Origin: Hallerella sp964587155
GTDB taxonomy: Bacteria > Fibrobacterota > Fibrobacteria > Fibrobacterales > Fibrobacteraceae
Direction: 5' to 3'
NCBI GenBank assembly: GCA_964587155.1
Contig: CAZPKF010000006.1
Span: forward strand, 62,001-126,000
DNA: 64,000 bases
Part shown: positions 25,682-35,151 of the stretch, in pieces
Numbering within the stretch: position 1 is the stretch's first letter
How the letters are laid out: each line of letters begins with the position of its first letter
Translations under genes and position numbers: made by a program
Notes under the pieces: generated by a model
Databases searched by the model: none
Told to the model about the DNA's origin: nothing
The model's input: only the letters and a program-made list of their open reading frames with translations

Positions 25682-27022
25682 ATGAATGCGCCACACCCAA
25701 ATTCGAATTTTTTAAAAATTCCCGCCCTGAAGCAAATTCGGGGAACACTCCGCTTGCCCGGTTCAAAGAGCATCACCAACCGGGCTTTGATTCTTGCGGC
25801 CCTTTCCCGCGGAAAAACCCGGCTGCACCATCTTTTGTGGAGCGACGACACCATCTACATGGTCCGCGCCCTTCGGGAGCACCTCGGCGTAAACGTCCTC
25901 GGCGACATCGGAGACGACACGGTCACCGTCTTTGGGCAAAATGGGAAATTTCCGTCAACCGGGGCAAAAATTTTTGTGGGAAATTCCGGCACATCCATCC
26001 GATTTTTAACGGCAGCCATATCCCTTGGCACGGGAAACTTTTCGTTGACGGGCGTGGACCGCATGAAAGAACGCCCCATCCGCGATTTGATCAACGCCCT
26101 GCAGCAAGTCGGAGCGAAAATCGATTACGCAGAAAAAGAGGGATTTCCTCCGATAGACGTCCATGCGTCGGGTCTCTCGGGAGGAACTTTGCGAATCAAA
26201 GGAAATGTTTCCAGTCAGTATCTGACTGCCATTCTGCTCGCCGCCCCCTGTATGCGCACCCCCCTTTCTGTCGAAGTGGATGGGGAGCTGATATCAAAGC
26301 CTTACGTCACCATGACTATCCGCATGATGGAACAGTTCGGAGTCCGGGTAGAGAACGACCATTTCCAGCGGTTTTTCATTCCCAATACAGGGTATCATTC
26401 GCCCGAAGATTACGATATCGAAGGAGACGCTTCTTCGGCCAGTTACGCCTTAGCGGCGGCAGCCATCGCCACAGGGCCTGTTCGCGTCGAAGGAATCGAC
26501 AAGAACAGTTTGCAGGGCGACATCCACTTCGCCGAAGTTTTAAAAGAAATGGGAGCCGATATCTCTTACGGAAAAGGTTTTGTGGAATGCCGGCAAAAAA
26601 ACTTCCCTCTCTGCGCTATCGACAAGGATCTTTCCGCCATTCCCGATGCCGCAATGACAGTCGCCGCACTGTGCCTTTTTGCCAACGGAAAAAGTAGAAT
26701 TCGCGGAATCCACAGCTGGAAAGTCAAAGAAACAGACCGGATTTCGGCCATGGCGACGGAGCTGCGAAAAACAGGCGCGCAAGTTTTCACCACAGAAGAT
26801 TCCATCGCAATTGTTCCCCCAAAAAAATTCTCGCCCGCGGAATTCGACACTTATGACGACCACCGAATGGCCATGTGCATGAGCCTTGTCGCATTCGGCA
26901 TTCAAAATGAAAATTCCATCGTCATCCGGGACCCTCTTTGCGTAAGAAAGACGTATCCGGAATACTGGAGCGACCTTTCCTCTTTGACCGGAAATTCCTT
27001 CAACCCGCCCACAGAAAAATGA
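25682..27022 (+). CDS. aroA: 3-phosphoshikimate 1-carboxyvinyltransferase (EPSP synthase)
   Basis: Joins shikimate-3-phosphate and PEP in the aromatic amino-acid pathway. It has 446 residues. The substrate motifs are clear: LPGSKSITNRALILAA near the N-terminus, GNSGTSIRFL, DRMKERPI, EGDASSASYALAAAA and DDHRMAMCMSL near the C-terminus. The ATG at 25682 was preferred over the TTG one codon earlier. It overlaps the next gene by four bases (ATGA), linking it to a murein peptidase, so the two are cotranscribed. Confidence 0.96.
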   Translation: MNAPHPNSNFLKIPALKQIRGTLRLPGSKSITNRALILAALSRGKTRLHHLLWSDDTIYMVRALREHLGVNVLGDIGDDTVTVFGQNGKFPSTGAKIFVGNSGTSIRFLTAAISLGTGNFSLTGVDRMKERPIRDLINALQQVGAKIDYAEKEGFPPIDVHASGLSGGTLRIKGNVSSQYLTAILLAAPCMRTPLSVEVDGELISKPYVTMTIRMMEQFGVRVENDHFQRFFIPNTGYHSPEDYDIEGDASSASYALAAAAIATGPVRVEGIDKNSLQGDIHFAEVLKEMGADISYGKGFVECRQKNFPLCAIDKDLSAIPDAAMTVAALCLFANGKSRIRGIHSWKVKETDRISAMATELRKTGAQVFTTEDSIAIVPPKKFSPAEFDTYDDHRMAMCMSLVAFGIQNENSIVIRDPLCVRKTYPEYWSDLSSLTGNSFNPPTEK

Positions 27023-29196
27023 AAGCGGTCCTTCTTGGCATTTTGTCGTTTTTCGCCGCATACGTAAACGCCGCGCCGGCGGACACCGTATCCTTTTTTC
27101 CAAAACCGTATCTCTCTGCCGAAGATTACCGCACCATCGCCGATTCAATGGTTCCCGGTTCCACATTCGGACTATCCATCCGTTCACTGCATTCGGGCAA
27201 GCAGTTGCTTTCTTTTAATGCGGATTCCTTCTTCACTCCGGCGAGCACCTTGAAAACGGTAACGACGGCAGCCGCTTTGGATTTTCTTCCACTTGATTTC
27301 CGCGCAAAGACTTCGGTCCATCTGAACGGAATCGTCTCCGGAAAAACGTTCCAAGGCGTTCTCCGGTTGCGCGGAGAAGGCGATCCGAACATTTCCGCCC
27401 GTTACTTTTCAGAACCGCTTTATGTTTTGCGCCATTTCGCCGACTCCATCCGATCCAAGGGAATTGATTCTCTCCGAATCCGCATGGAATTGGACACGAG
27501 CTACTTTTCCGGTCCGCGAAAACCCGAGCATTGGCGGCCCAATTATTTCAATTCATGGTATGGCGCAGAAATCACCCCGCTCGAATTCAACGACAATTGC
27601 GCTTTAGTCCGATTGTCTCCTGGGAAAAAAATTGGCGATACAGCCACCGTATCCATTGACCCGGATTTAGGCTACGTCCAGGTAAAAAATTCACTTCTCA
27701 CGGTCAAAGGCAAAAAGCGCAAGTGGCGCTATGCGCTGCCCGACGAAAAACCCGTTATAGAAATCTCCGGAACGATTGGCGAAAAGGTTCCCGAGACGTC
27801 GTTTGCAATTCCCGTCCGGAATCCCAACCGCTACTTTCAAATCGCCTTTTTACAGGCGCTCCGCGAAAAGGGACTTTTTGTCTTAGAAGATTCCCTGCAG
27901 CAAGCCGGCATGGAAATCTACGCTTTCACAATCAAAGGAACTCCACTGTTGAGTTTTCTCGACGAAATCAACCAGCGGAGTCAGAACCTGCACGCCGAAA
28001 CGCTTTTCCGAAATTTTGCCGCCACCAAATTCGGAACGGGAAACGTTGAAAACGGCACCCGAGGCGTTCGGGATTTCTTGATCTCCATCAAAATTTCTCC
28101 CGATGATTTTCTCCTCTATGACGGCTGCGGACTTTCGCCGAAAAACAAATTAAAACCCAGTGCCCTCACCGAAATGTTAGCCAAAATGGCAAGGCATCCC
28201 AAAGGAGCCTTTTATATTCGGAGTTTCGCATCTCCCGGTGTCGGCAGCGGAGCAAAGCGTTTTCAAAATCTTGAAAACGGAAACAGAATCCGATTCAAAA
28301 CGGGTTTCATCAACGAAGCGCACGGTCTCGTCGGCTACATTCCCACCATCGACGGAGACACTCTTGTCGTCGCCACCTACCTGAACCAAACGGGAAAAAT
28401 TCCGGACAACACAAGTCGAAACGCTTTGGATTCCATTTGGTCTGTCATTTACCGCAACGTGAACAGCGGTTACGCATCCCTCCTAAAAATGCGGGAACTT
28501 TACATCCGAGGCGAATCCGTTTCCGGATTAGAAAACAGGATTCGATTCTTTTCTCATGAACTACTGGGAAAACCCTATCTTTTAGGACCCACCGGCGAAG
28601 GTTATCTCGACACGACAGAACCCAAGCCGTTCGTAAACTTGGATTCTCTAGATTGCGTCACCTACTTGGAACACGTGTTGGCATTAGCGAAAAGTCCAAA
28701 CGAAGACAGCCTGTTTTCAACTCTTCAAAAAATCCGCTACTTGAATGGAGAAATTGCGTATAAATTCCGCAAACATTATTTTGTCGAAGATTGGATAGGC
28801 GAAGGAATCTTCGCACGGCTGCTGCCCATGCCCGGCGACACATTGGAAACGCGAACCCTTCCCAAGAAAAAATTTTTTGCAGACAAAAAAATTCCTTTCC
28901 AAAAAGCAGACCCGACTCTCCACCTGCGTTATCTTCCTTTTGAAAAAGCGCAAATCTTTGCCCAAACGCCTTGGCAAGGCAAAAAGACCATCGTGGGAAT
29001 CGGCTTTGTCAGCCGGATAAAAACTTTGGACACCTTCCATGTAGGCTTCTTGATTTTGGACAACGGAGAACTTCCCTTGCTGCGAGACGCCTCTTACAAA
29101 TTCGGGAAAGTCTTAGACCATTCCCTCGATGAATATCTGGAATCCTGGAAAGGTTCTGGAAAAGTTCCCGGAATCATCCTGTTTGAATTTCTCTGA
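27019..29196 (+). CDS. PBP4-type D-Ala-D-Ala carboxypeptidase fused to a DUF1460 domain
   Basis: A 725-residue two-part murein enzyme. A signal peptide (1-20, LLGILSFFAAYVNAA) is followed by an S13 (PBP4/DacB) domain at about 30-500, with S76-T-L-K79 (SxxK), DGCGLSPKN in the SxN region and K427-T-G. From about 505 to the end is a DUF1460-type, NlpC/P60-like domain with LLGKPYLLGPTGEG, C546 in LDCVTYLEHVLALA and H674 in TFHVGF, the likely catalytic pair. The first removes or cuts D-Ala cross-links, the second would hydrolyse another murein bond; acting on the same strand is inferred. MKAVLLGIL was chosen as start because it overlaps the aroA stop (ATGA). Confidence 0.9.
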   Translation: MKAVLLGILSFFAAYVNAAPADTVSFFPKPYLSAEDYRTIADSMVPGSTFGLSIRSLHSGKQLLSFNADSFFTPASTLKTVTTAAALDFLPLDFRAKTSVHLNGIVSGKTFQGVLRLRGEGDPNISARYFSEPLYVLRHFADSIRSKGIDSLRIRMELDTSYFSGPRKPEHWRPNYFNSWYGAEITPLEFNDNCALVRLSPGKKIGDTATVSIDPDLGYVQVKNSLLTVKGKKRKWRYALPDEKPVIEISGTIGEKVPETSFAIPVRNPNRYFQIAFLQALREKGLFVLEDSLQQAGMEIYAFTIKGTPLLSFLDEINQRSQNLHAETLFRNFAATKFGTGNVENGTRGVRDFLISIKISPDDFLLYDGCGLSPKNKLKPSALTEMLAKMARHPKGAFYIRSFASPGVGSGAKRFQNLENGNRIRFKTGFINEAHGLVGYIPTIDGDTLVVATYLNQTGKIPDNTSRNALDSIWSVIYRNVNSGYASLLKMRELYIRGESVSGLENRIRFFSHELLGKPYLLGPTGEGYLDTTEPKPFVNLDSLDCVTYLEHVLALAKSPNEDSLFSTLQKIRYLNGEIAYKFRKHYFVEDWIGEGIFARLLPMPGDTLETRTLPKKKFFADKKIPFQKADPTLHLRYLPFEKAQIFAQTPWQGKKTIVGIGFVSRIKTLDTFHVGFLILDNGELPLLRDASYKFGKVLDHSLDEYLESWKGSGKVPGIILFEFL

Positions 29197-29220
29197 ACCC
29201 CATGACCAGCGGGGAACGCT

Positions 29221-29775
29221 TTATTTCGAAAGCAATCCGATGCAACACTCTCGAATGCGCCACAGTTCTTCAAACGTATAAGGCAAATTTTGCGCTTTGC
29301 GCCACTTTTCCAAGAACTCCTGATGATAAGCTGTTTTTTCGTCGGCGACATTTTCCGGATGAAACAATTCACGGGAATCCAAGATGCGCCGTTCGAAATC
29401 AGAAGTAAAACTTCCCTTCCGCGTACAATCGACAATCCGTCCGTTTTCTAGCAAATAACAGTGAGCCTCGGGGATGTAATTTAGGCGGGAATTTTCCAAA
29501 ACTTCCCGGAGAATCGGATGACTGTCCCCATTCATTTGAAAAACGGATACCATCAAATGCACTTCCGGAATCGCATTCTCCCGGGCAATCGCCGCCAAAA
29601 CGGCATGCTTTCCGCTACACGTTCCGCAACCTTCAGAAATCACAAGGGAAATCTCTCCGGGATCAGAAGTCCGCCGGTAAGGAAGCCCGGCAACATACGT
29701 TTTCAACGCTTCCCACGAAAGAACTCCTTTGGCTTTGACCAGATTCGTCAGTGGCGCATCGGCAGACAAAATCAT
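29221..29775 (-). CDS. Transglutaminase-like protein of unknown function
   Basis: A 184-residue protein with a visible Cys-His-Asp arrangement: C53 in GCGTCSGKHAVLAAIA, H105 in PEAHCYLL and D116 in GRIVDCTR, spaced as in transglutaminase-like cysteine enzymes. No signal peptide or membrane segment is seen, so it is probably cytoplasmic. The start is ATG at 29775 with AAAGGA upstream; a GTG six codons earlier is less likely. It lies after the exchanger gene on the minus strand, its possible start being just beyond that gene's stop. I do not know a named family; the triad is inferred by eye. Confidence 0.68.
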   Translation of the reverse strand: MILSADAPLTNLVKAKGVLSWEALKTYVAGLPYRRTSDPGEISLVISEGCGTCSGKHAVLAAIARENAIPEVHLMVSVFQMNGDSHPILREVLENSRLNYIPEAHCYLLENGRIVDCTRKGSFTSDFERRILDSRELFHPENVADEKTAYHQEFLEKWRKAQNLPYTFEELWRIRECCIGLLSK

Positions 29776-29789
29776 GGAACTTTTTCCTT

Positions 29790-30746
29790 TCACGTACGAA
29801 AGAGGAGGTAAGCCGTATAACCGACGTAAAATAAGAGAAATAAAATGCCTTCAACGCGGTCAAAATACCGTTTGCGGAAAGTGAACGCGACAAAGAATGT
29901 ACAAAGGGCGGCAAAAATCATCACGGCAAAATCTTCAAACCGGATGCCCGTGGTGACAAGCGGTTTGACTGTCGAAGAAAAACCGAGGATGAACAGGATG
30001 TTGAACACATTTGATCCAATGACGTTGCCCAGCGCCAAATCCGAGTTCTTCTTGAGTGCGGCGACCACAGACGTAATCAATTCAGGAAGAGACGTGCCCA
30101 CGGCGACAACCGTAATCGCAATGACGGCATCGCTCATTCCCCACGCCTTTGCCAAATTTTCTGCGGCATAAAGGAACAGCTTTCCGCCGCCGACAAGTCC
30201 GCCCAACGAAATCAAAGCGATGAAAACAAGAAGCATCACAGGCTTTCCGCTCAAGCGCGAAGACGCTTCGTCCGACGATGGTTGCTTGCGGCTCATGACA
30301 ACCGTAAAAATGATATACGCGAAGAATAAAATCAACAGCAAGATTCCATCTAAGCGAGAAAGGATCCGTTCGGCAGAATCCGAAAAGGGAATGTAAAGAA
30401 GCAACGGCAACAGGATGGCTGCCAAAATACTGAAGGGGATATCGCGGCGGATAACGTTTTTTTGAATGGCAAAAGGCGCAATGACTACCGAAAGGCCCAA
30501 AATCAAGAACACATTGCAAATATTGGAACCGACGATGTTTCCCATGGCGACGTCCCCACTTCCCTGAAGAGCCGCCGACAGCGAGACGCAAAGCTCCGGA
30601 GAAGACGTTCCCATTCCAACAATAGTAAGACCGATGACAAAACTGGAAACCCGGGCGCGTTTGGCGATGGCGACAGAGGAATCCACAAGGAATTCCGCAC
30701 CCAAAAGGAGTATTCCTAATCCGATAATGAGATATAAATAGTCCAT
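29790..30746 (-). CDS. Calcium/sodium antiporter (YrbG/CaxA-like)
   Basis: A 318-residue inner-membrane exchanger of the CaCA family with about ten helices in two inverted repeats. The alpha-repeat motifs are GMGTSSPELCVSLSAALQG with GNIVGSNICNVFLILG, and AVGTSLPELITSVVAAL with GNVIGSNVFNILFILG. This is the YrbG/K+-independent type. MDYLYLIIG was taken as start because the longer frame crosses into the RNase P RNA gene. No clear ribosome-binding site is seen. It lies immediately downstream of rnpB on the same strand and could be partly transcribed from there. Confidence 0.93.
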   Translation of the reverse strand: MDYLYLIIGLGILLLGAEFLVDSSVAIAKRARVSSFVIGLTIVGMGTSSPELCVSLSAALQGSGDVAMGNIVGSNICNVFLILGLSVVIAPFAIQKNVIRRDIPFSILAAILLPLLLYIPFSDSAERILSRLDGILLLILFFAYIIFTVVMSRKQPSSDEASSRLSGKPVMLLVFIALISLGGLVGGGKLFLYAAENLAKAWGMSDAVIAITVVAVGTSLPELITSVVAALKKNSDLALGNVIGSNVFNILFILGFSSTVKPLVTTGIRFEDFAVMIFAALCTFFVAFTFRKRYFDRVEGILFLLFYVGYTAYLLFRT

Positions 30747-30802
30747 AAAACAATAGTAGCAAAAAAGAGGAAGCCTTCCCGTCGCCGGAAAGACTTCCAA
30801 AA

Positions 30803-31166
30803 AGGGGGACGACTGTAAGCCGGGTTCTGTGCCGGCCGAAGTCGGCGATGACCATCTATCTGGATCCGCCATTGCTGACGGTCTCAAGCAACCTACCCGA
30901 ATCCCAACTAGAAAGGCTACCTAGGCTCCCCGAAGGAAGCGGGATTCTGCTTGGTCTTGCACCGGATGGGGCTTGCCATGCCACAATTGTCACCAATTGC
31001 GCGGTGAGCTCTTACCTCGCCGTTTCACCCTTACCCCTTGCGGGGCGGTTTGCTTTCTGCTGCGCTATCCGTCGCATTGCTGCGCCTGGACGTTATCCAG
31101 CATCCTGCCTTGTGGTGCCCGGACTTTCCTCCCCCGCGTGCGCGGAAGCGGTCATCCGTCGTCCCC
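30803..31166 (-). ncRNA. rnpB: RNase P RNA (bacterial class A)
   Basis: Catalytic RNA that trims the 5' ends of tRNA precursors. Conserved blocks are visible on the minus strand: GAGGAAAGTCCGGGC (31117-31131) near the 5' side and ACAGAACCCGGCTTAC (30815-30830) near the 3' end. The terminal helix P1 pairs GGGGACGAC (31158-31166) with GTCGTCCCC (30805-30813) perfectly, fixing both ends to within a few bases. The 3' end runs into CCCCCTTTTT. A TACATTTG element ends 4 bases before the inferred 5' end. The length of about 364 bases is normal for the class. Confidence 0.95.
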
Positions 31167-31373
31167 ATCCAAATGTAGTTAAAATCCGGCATTCGGAAGG
31201 AAGCGAAAATTTGCCATTGCCCTTTGGCGAAGGGTCCCTGCACCACCAAAAGCACCTAACTTCCTGCCCGGATTTTTCTTTTTCTGCCATTTTTGTCCAT
31301 TTTCTGTCGCCCTAAAGCCCGCCGTGGCCCGGAAATTCCAAATTTCGGGAATCTTCGTGAAAATTTTTTATGT

Positions 31374-31381
31374 ATATTTCA
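31374..31381 (+). promoter_or_regulatory. TATATTTC -10-like element before the lipoprotein-phoH-pgpH operon
   Basis: TATATTTC, 29 bases before the lipoprotein ATG; a GGAG ribosome-binding site lies between. Confidence 0.45.
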
Positions 31382-31410
31382 ACCAACATCCTTTTTGCAT
31401 GGAGCTATAC

Positions 31411-31749
31411 ATGTCTTTTTCTCAACTTTGGAAACTCGCCCTCGCTTCTTTTTGCGCCATTTCCCTCGCAGCTTGCGCCGGTTCCCGCCAAGGCGGAGAC
31501 GGCAATTACGAAGATTCTGAATACTCAGAAGACGGTGCGGCAGCAGCCCCCGGCAAAGCTCAGCAAGTCGACGAAGACGAACTGAAGAAAACGCAGGAAG
31601 AGGCTTTCAAGGCGACCGAAGAAAACCACGAACTCCGCCGCCAGATTTTCGAAGCCAAAACCAAATTGGGCATTTCGACACAAAATCAAGAAGAAGCGGC
31701 TCCCGCCGAAGAATCTTCTGCAGAAGAAACGCCCGCAGAAGTCCAGTAA
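31411..31749 (+). CDS. Small lipoprotein of unknown function
   Basis: A 112-residue protein with a lipoprotein signal (LASFCAISLAAC, lipidated Cys22). The rest is hydrophilic and acidic: a short Gly/Asp stretch, a helical, coiled-coil-like middle (ELKKTQEEAFKATEENHELR) and a Glu/Ala-rich tail (EEAAPAEESSAEETPAEV). Of two ATGs the second was chosen for its GGAG at seven bases. It is 3 bases from phoH and probably starts the phoH-pgpH operon. No family is recognised. Confidence 0.75.
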   Translation: MSFSQLWKLALASFCAISLAACAGSRQGGDGNYEDSEYSEDGAAAAPGKAQQVDEDELKKTQEEAFKATEENHELRRQIFEAKTKLGISTQNQEEAAPAEESSAEETPAEVQ

Positions 31750-31752
31750 TCA

Positions 31753-32718
31753 ATGGCTCCCGAAGTCCGCTATCCTCTTTCCGATGATTTGAAACGAATC
31801 ATCGCCGGAGACAGTGAAACGGTTTTCCGCATGGTGGAAGACCGTTTTTGCGTTATTATCCATTCAAGGCTCCCCGGACTTCGAATCGAAGCCAAAGGAA
31901 AACAGGCGGACATCCAAGGAGCGCTCACGTTCCTCGACCAAGTGAAAATGGCGGCAAAAAACGGAACGGATATTTCTGCCGAAACATTGAACCGATTCCT
32001 TGGCGACGTGCAGCAACGCGGAAAGAATTCAAAATGCAGTGCATCGCTTCCCAGCGTTCCCATTCTCAGAAACCGCTTGGGAATCCCCGTTGTCGCCAAG
32101 ACGAAATCCCAAGAAGAACTTGTCCGGGCGTGCAATGAAAACGACATTCTCTTCGCAGACGGCCCCGCGGGCACCGGGAAGACCTTTTTGGCAGTCGCCA
32201 TCGCCGTCGCCAGCTTAGAAAACCATGAAGTGGAAAGAATTTGCCTAGTCCGTCCGGCAGTCGAAGCCGGAGAATCTTTAGGATTTTTACCAGGCGACCT
32301 AAAGGAGAAGATCGCTCCCTATTTGCGACCCATCCAAGACAGTCTCGCAGAGCTTCTCCCCCAAGAAAAACTCAGAAAATACCAGGAAGACGGTCTAATC
32401 GAAGTCGCTCCGCTTGCCTATATGCGCGGACGGACCTTAAAACACGCTTTTATCATCCTGGACGAAGCGCAAAACACGACCATTCCGCAAATGCAAATGT
32501 TCCTCACGCGCCTCGGGCAGCATTCGAAAGCCATCATCACCGGGGACTCTTCACAAATTGACCTAGGACCAAAACAGGTGTCCGGTTTTGCCCACGCCAT
32601 CCGACTGCTGTCCAAAGTCAAGGGCATCGCCCACGTCGTCTTTCCGCCGACAGACGTGTTGCGACACCCCCTAGTCCGAGAAATTGTCAAAGCCTACGAA
32701 TCCGGAGGCAGAAAATGA
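31753..32718 (+). CDS. phoH: PhoH-like ATPase
   Basis: A 321-residue cytoplasmic ATPase, the PhoH/YbeZ type linked to RNA metabolism. An N-terminal KH-like stretch (about 35-75) is followed by the PhoH domain with Walker A DGPAGTGKTFLAVAIAV (about 137-153), CLVRPAVEAGESLGFLPGD, Walker B FIILDEAQNTT and TGDSSQIDL. In most bacteria phoH is followed by ybeY; here it overlaps pgpH directly by four bases and no ybeY is seen in the window. Confidence 0.93.
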   Translation: MAPEVRYPLSDDLKRIIAGDSETVFRMVEDRFCVIIHSRLPGLRIEAKGKQADIQGALTFLDQVKMAAKNGTDISAETLNRFLGDVQQRGKNSKCSASLPSVPILRNRLGIPVVAKTKSQEELVRACNENDILFADGPAGTGKTFLAVAIAVASLENHEVERICLVRPAVEAGESLGFLPGDLKEKIAPYLRPIQDSLAELLPQEKLRKYQEDGLIEVAPLAYMRGRTLKHAFIILDEAQNTTIPQMQMFLTRLGQHSKAIITGDSSQIDLGPKQVSGFAHAIRLLSKVKGIAHVVFPPTDVLRHPLVREIVKAYESGGRK

Positions 32719-35003
32719 TTCCCAAATCTTTGAAAATCCACACGCTCATCGGTTGGGCTGCGATTGTCATCTTGGCCATTGTCTTATTCCCCGACAGGGA
32801 TTTGGCCCAAAAATCCGAAGTCCCCCACCTGGGCGAAATTTGCCCGCGGACAATCGTATCGCCGATTTCTTTTGACGTTCCCAAGTCTTCTCAGGAAATA
32901 GCCGCGGAAAAAGCCCGTGCGGCAGACAAAGTTTATGCGGTTTTCGAATTCAACCACGACGAAACGGTCCGTATTTCCAACGACTTGAAAAGCTATCTGG
33001 AAAAAATGACCCGATACAGGATTCTGCAGACAGAAATCAACGCCGCTTCTCCAGAAGACTCCTCTGTCCACGCCAAAGTACAACAGGCCTCCCAACTATT
33101 CCACCAACTGACCCGGAAACTTTCCAACACGGCAGTGCAACAACTCTCTTCGAACAAGGCCGCCTGCGATTCTTTAGAAAAAGTTTTCAACCGGATGCTC
33201 GAAAACGGCGTGTCCAACACGCTCCTTGCCGCGACCAACACAAGCGTTCAGCTGTTCCGGGACACGTATAACATTCAAGACGTCAAATTCATTCCGTATT
33301 CCAAAACGGAAGTCTCTTTTGTCCGCGACAATGAAGAACACAAATTAGACGCCAGCCGTCTCCAACCGCGCGAACGTTCCATCGACGAAGCCTTCACAGA
33401 TCTCAAGCATTCTTTCAAAAGCCAGGGTTTGCAAAGCGCATTTTACGAAGCCCTTTACGTGTTCACATTGCCGAACGTTTTCTACTTGGAAAAAGAAACC
33501 GACCGTCGGAAAGCCCAGGCCGAAGCCCAGGTAAACGTTTCGAAAGGCATGGTTCCCCGCGGAATGGAACTGATTTCACAGGGTTCCATTGTAACGAAAG
33601 ACGTTTTAGAGCGCCTCGAAGCGATGCAAAACGCCTTGCAAAAAGAAGAAGGTTCACGGCATTTTACAGCCGTCTACGGGCAAATGCTCTTTATCGCACT
33701 GATTGTCACCCTATTCTTCCTTTATTTTTTCCATTTCAACGTCAAACGGTTCAAAACCCGCCGTCAGATTTGGTCCGTCATTGTTATCGCCGCCTTGCAG
33801 CTGATTGTTTTCGCAGCGATTCACCATTTTATCGGCTATCTTCAAAAGGCGATTCCCAATTTGCCCCAGGACATCGACGCCATCTGGTTTTACCCCTTTA
33901 TTCTTTCGCCCGTCCTTTCGACCGTTCTTTACGACCGCCGACTAGGAACGCTCTTCGCCGCTTTTTCCGCCTCCTTTGTCGGGATTCTTTCCGGTTATGA
34001 TCTTTCGACATCGATTCTCGCTTTCGGAATTTCGTGGGCGGGATTGCACGGATTAAACAGCATCCGTTACCGTTCCCAATTCATTTGGAGCATTTTGGCC
34101 GCCGTCGTGTGCTTCACGTTCGCTTTGGGCGTACAGCTCCTGTTGCGCAACAGGTTCCACTGGGGAAACTTCTACCCCACATTCATTGCGGGAACAATCA
34201 ACATCGTCTTCTGGTGCGCCATTTCATCCGTTTTGCTAGTGCATTTGGCAGAGCGCCTTTTCGGCATCACGACCGACCTCACCCTAATGGAACTTTCCGA
34301 TTTCAATCGTCCCGCGCTCAAACGGATTTCGGATCTTGCCCCGGGGACATTCCACCATTCCATCCAAGTGGCAAACCTGGCCGAGAAAGTGGCGGATTTC
34401 ATCGGCGCAAATCCCATTTTGGTCCGTTCCATGGCGCTTTACCACGACATCGGCAAAACGATGCGCCCCGAATACTTCACGGAGAATCAAAAACAGGGCA
34501 TCAATCCGCACAAAGACATGCCGCCTTTGGATTCCGCCCAAATCATCATCAGCCATGTCGCGCAAGGAGTGGAACTAGCCAAGGAATTCAAACTCCCCTC
34601 CCTTATTTTGAATGGCATTTTACAGCACCATGGCACAAGCGTAGTCCAATATTTTTATCAAGAAGCGAAAAAGAGCGACCCGGAAAATACGCGAATCGAA
34701 GATTTCTCTTATCCCGGACCCAAGCCGCAATCCAAAGAGGCAGCCATCCTCATGATTGCGGACGTTGTCGAAGCTTCGAGCCGTTCCATGGCAAACCCCA
34801 CCCAGGAAAAGCTGGAAGAACTAATCAAAACGACCATCAACGCCCGCCTAAACGAAGGTCAGCTTTCCGAAAGCGGTTTAAATTTGCGCGATTTGTCCAA
34901 GCTTTCACAAGCGTTCCTTCAAAGTCTTGACGGAACTTACCACACGCGCGTGAAATACCCTGCGGCAGCTCTCGCATCGGGTAGATTCGGCAGAAAAGTG
35001 TAA
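32715..35003 (+). CDS. pgpH: 7TM-HD phosphohydrolase, PgpH-type c-di-AMP phosphodiesterase
   Basis: A 762-residue membrane enzyme that hydrolyses cyclic di-AMP in the family's characterised members. It has a helix near residues 12-25, a long extracytoplasmic 7TMR-HDED region (about 50-310), seven helices (about 320-515) and a cytoplasmic HD domain (about 540-735). The HD motif is YHDIGKTMRP (H577, D578), preceded by TFHHSIQVANLAEKVA and followed by LQHHGTSVVQYFY. It overlaps phoH by four bases (ATGA). A cyclase (DisA/CdaA) is not in the window. An A/T-flanked hairpin follows the stop. Confidence 0.93.
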   Translation: MIPKSLKIHTLIGWAAIVILAIVLFPDRDLAQKSEVPHLGEICPRTIVSPISFDVPKSSQEIAAEKARAADKVYAVFEFNHDETVRISNDLKSYLEKMTRYRILQTEINAASPEDSSVHAKVQQASQLFHQLTRKLSNTAVQQLSSNKAACDSLEKVFNRMLENGVSNTLLAATNTSVQLFRDTYNIQDVKFIPYSKTEVSFVRDNEEHKLDASRLQPRERSIDEAFTDLKHSFKSQGLQSAFYEALYVFTLPNVFYLEKETDRRKAQAEAQVNVSKGMVPRGMELISQGSIVTKDVLERLEAMQNALQKEEGSRHFTAVYGQMLFIALIVTLFFLYFFHFNVKRFKTRRQIWSVIVIAALQLIVFAAIHHFIGYLQKAIPNLPQDIDAIWFYPFILSPVLSTVLYDRRLGTLFAAFSASFVGILSGYDLSTSILAFGISWAGLHGLNSIRYRSQFIWSILAAVVCFTFALGVQLLLRNRFHWGNFYPTFIAGTINIVFWCAISSVLLVHLAERLFGITTDLTLMELSDFNRPALKRISDLAPGTFHHSIQVANLAEKVADFIGANPILVRSMALYHDIGKTMRPEYFTENQKQGINPHKDMPPLDSAQIIISHVAQGVELAKEFKLPSLILNGILQHHGTSVVQYFYQEAKKSDPENTRIEDFSYPGPKPQSKEAAILMIADVVEASSRSMANPTQEKLEELIKTTINARLNEGQLSESGLNLRDLSKLSQAFLQSLDGTYHTRVKYPAAALASGRFGRKV

Positions 35004-35021
35004 TTTCAAACGCCCTTTTGC

Positions 35022-35057
35022 AAAAACGGCCAGGAATATTTTTCCGACCGTTTTTCG
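35022..35057 (+). terminator. Probable terminator after pgpH
   Basis: Arms AAAAACGG (35022-35029) and CCGTTTTT (35048-35055) with an imperfect inner stem and a T-run. Confidence 0.6.
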
Positions 35058-35151
35058 TTTTAAAACATTTTTGAAAAAGCATAAAAATAAAGCGCATACA
35101 ACAAGCAAAAATATTTCTGCGGAAAAGACGATTTGGTGAAAACCCGAAATG

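Noticed and set aside
30848..31315. Plus-strand frame of 155 codons
   Set aside because: It lies across the RNase P RNA gene, which is supported by conserved blocks and the P1 helix.
35022..35150. Possible ninth copy of the dispersed repeat before glnK
   Set aside because: Only CAAAAACGGC and a GCGGAAAAGACGATTTGG-like stretch match; the first is better explained as a terminator. Not counted.
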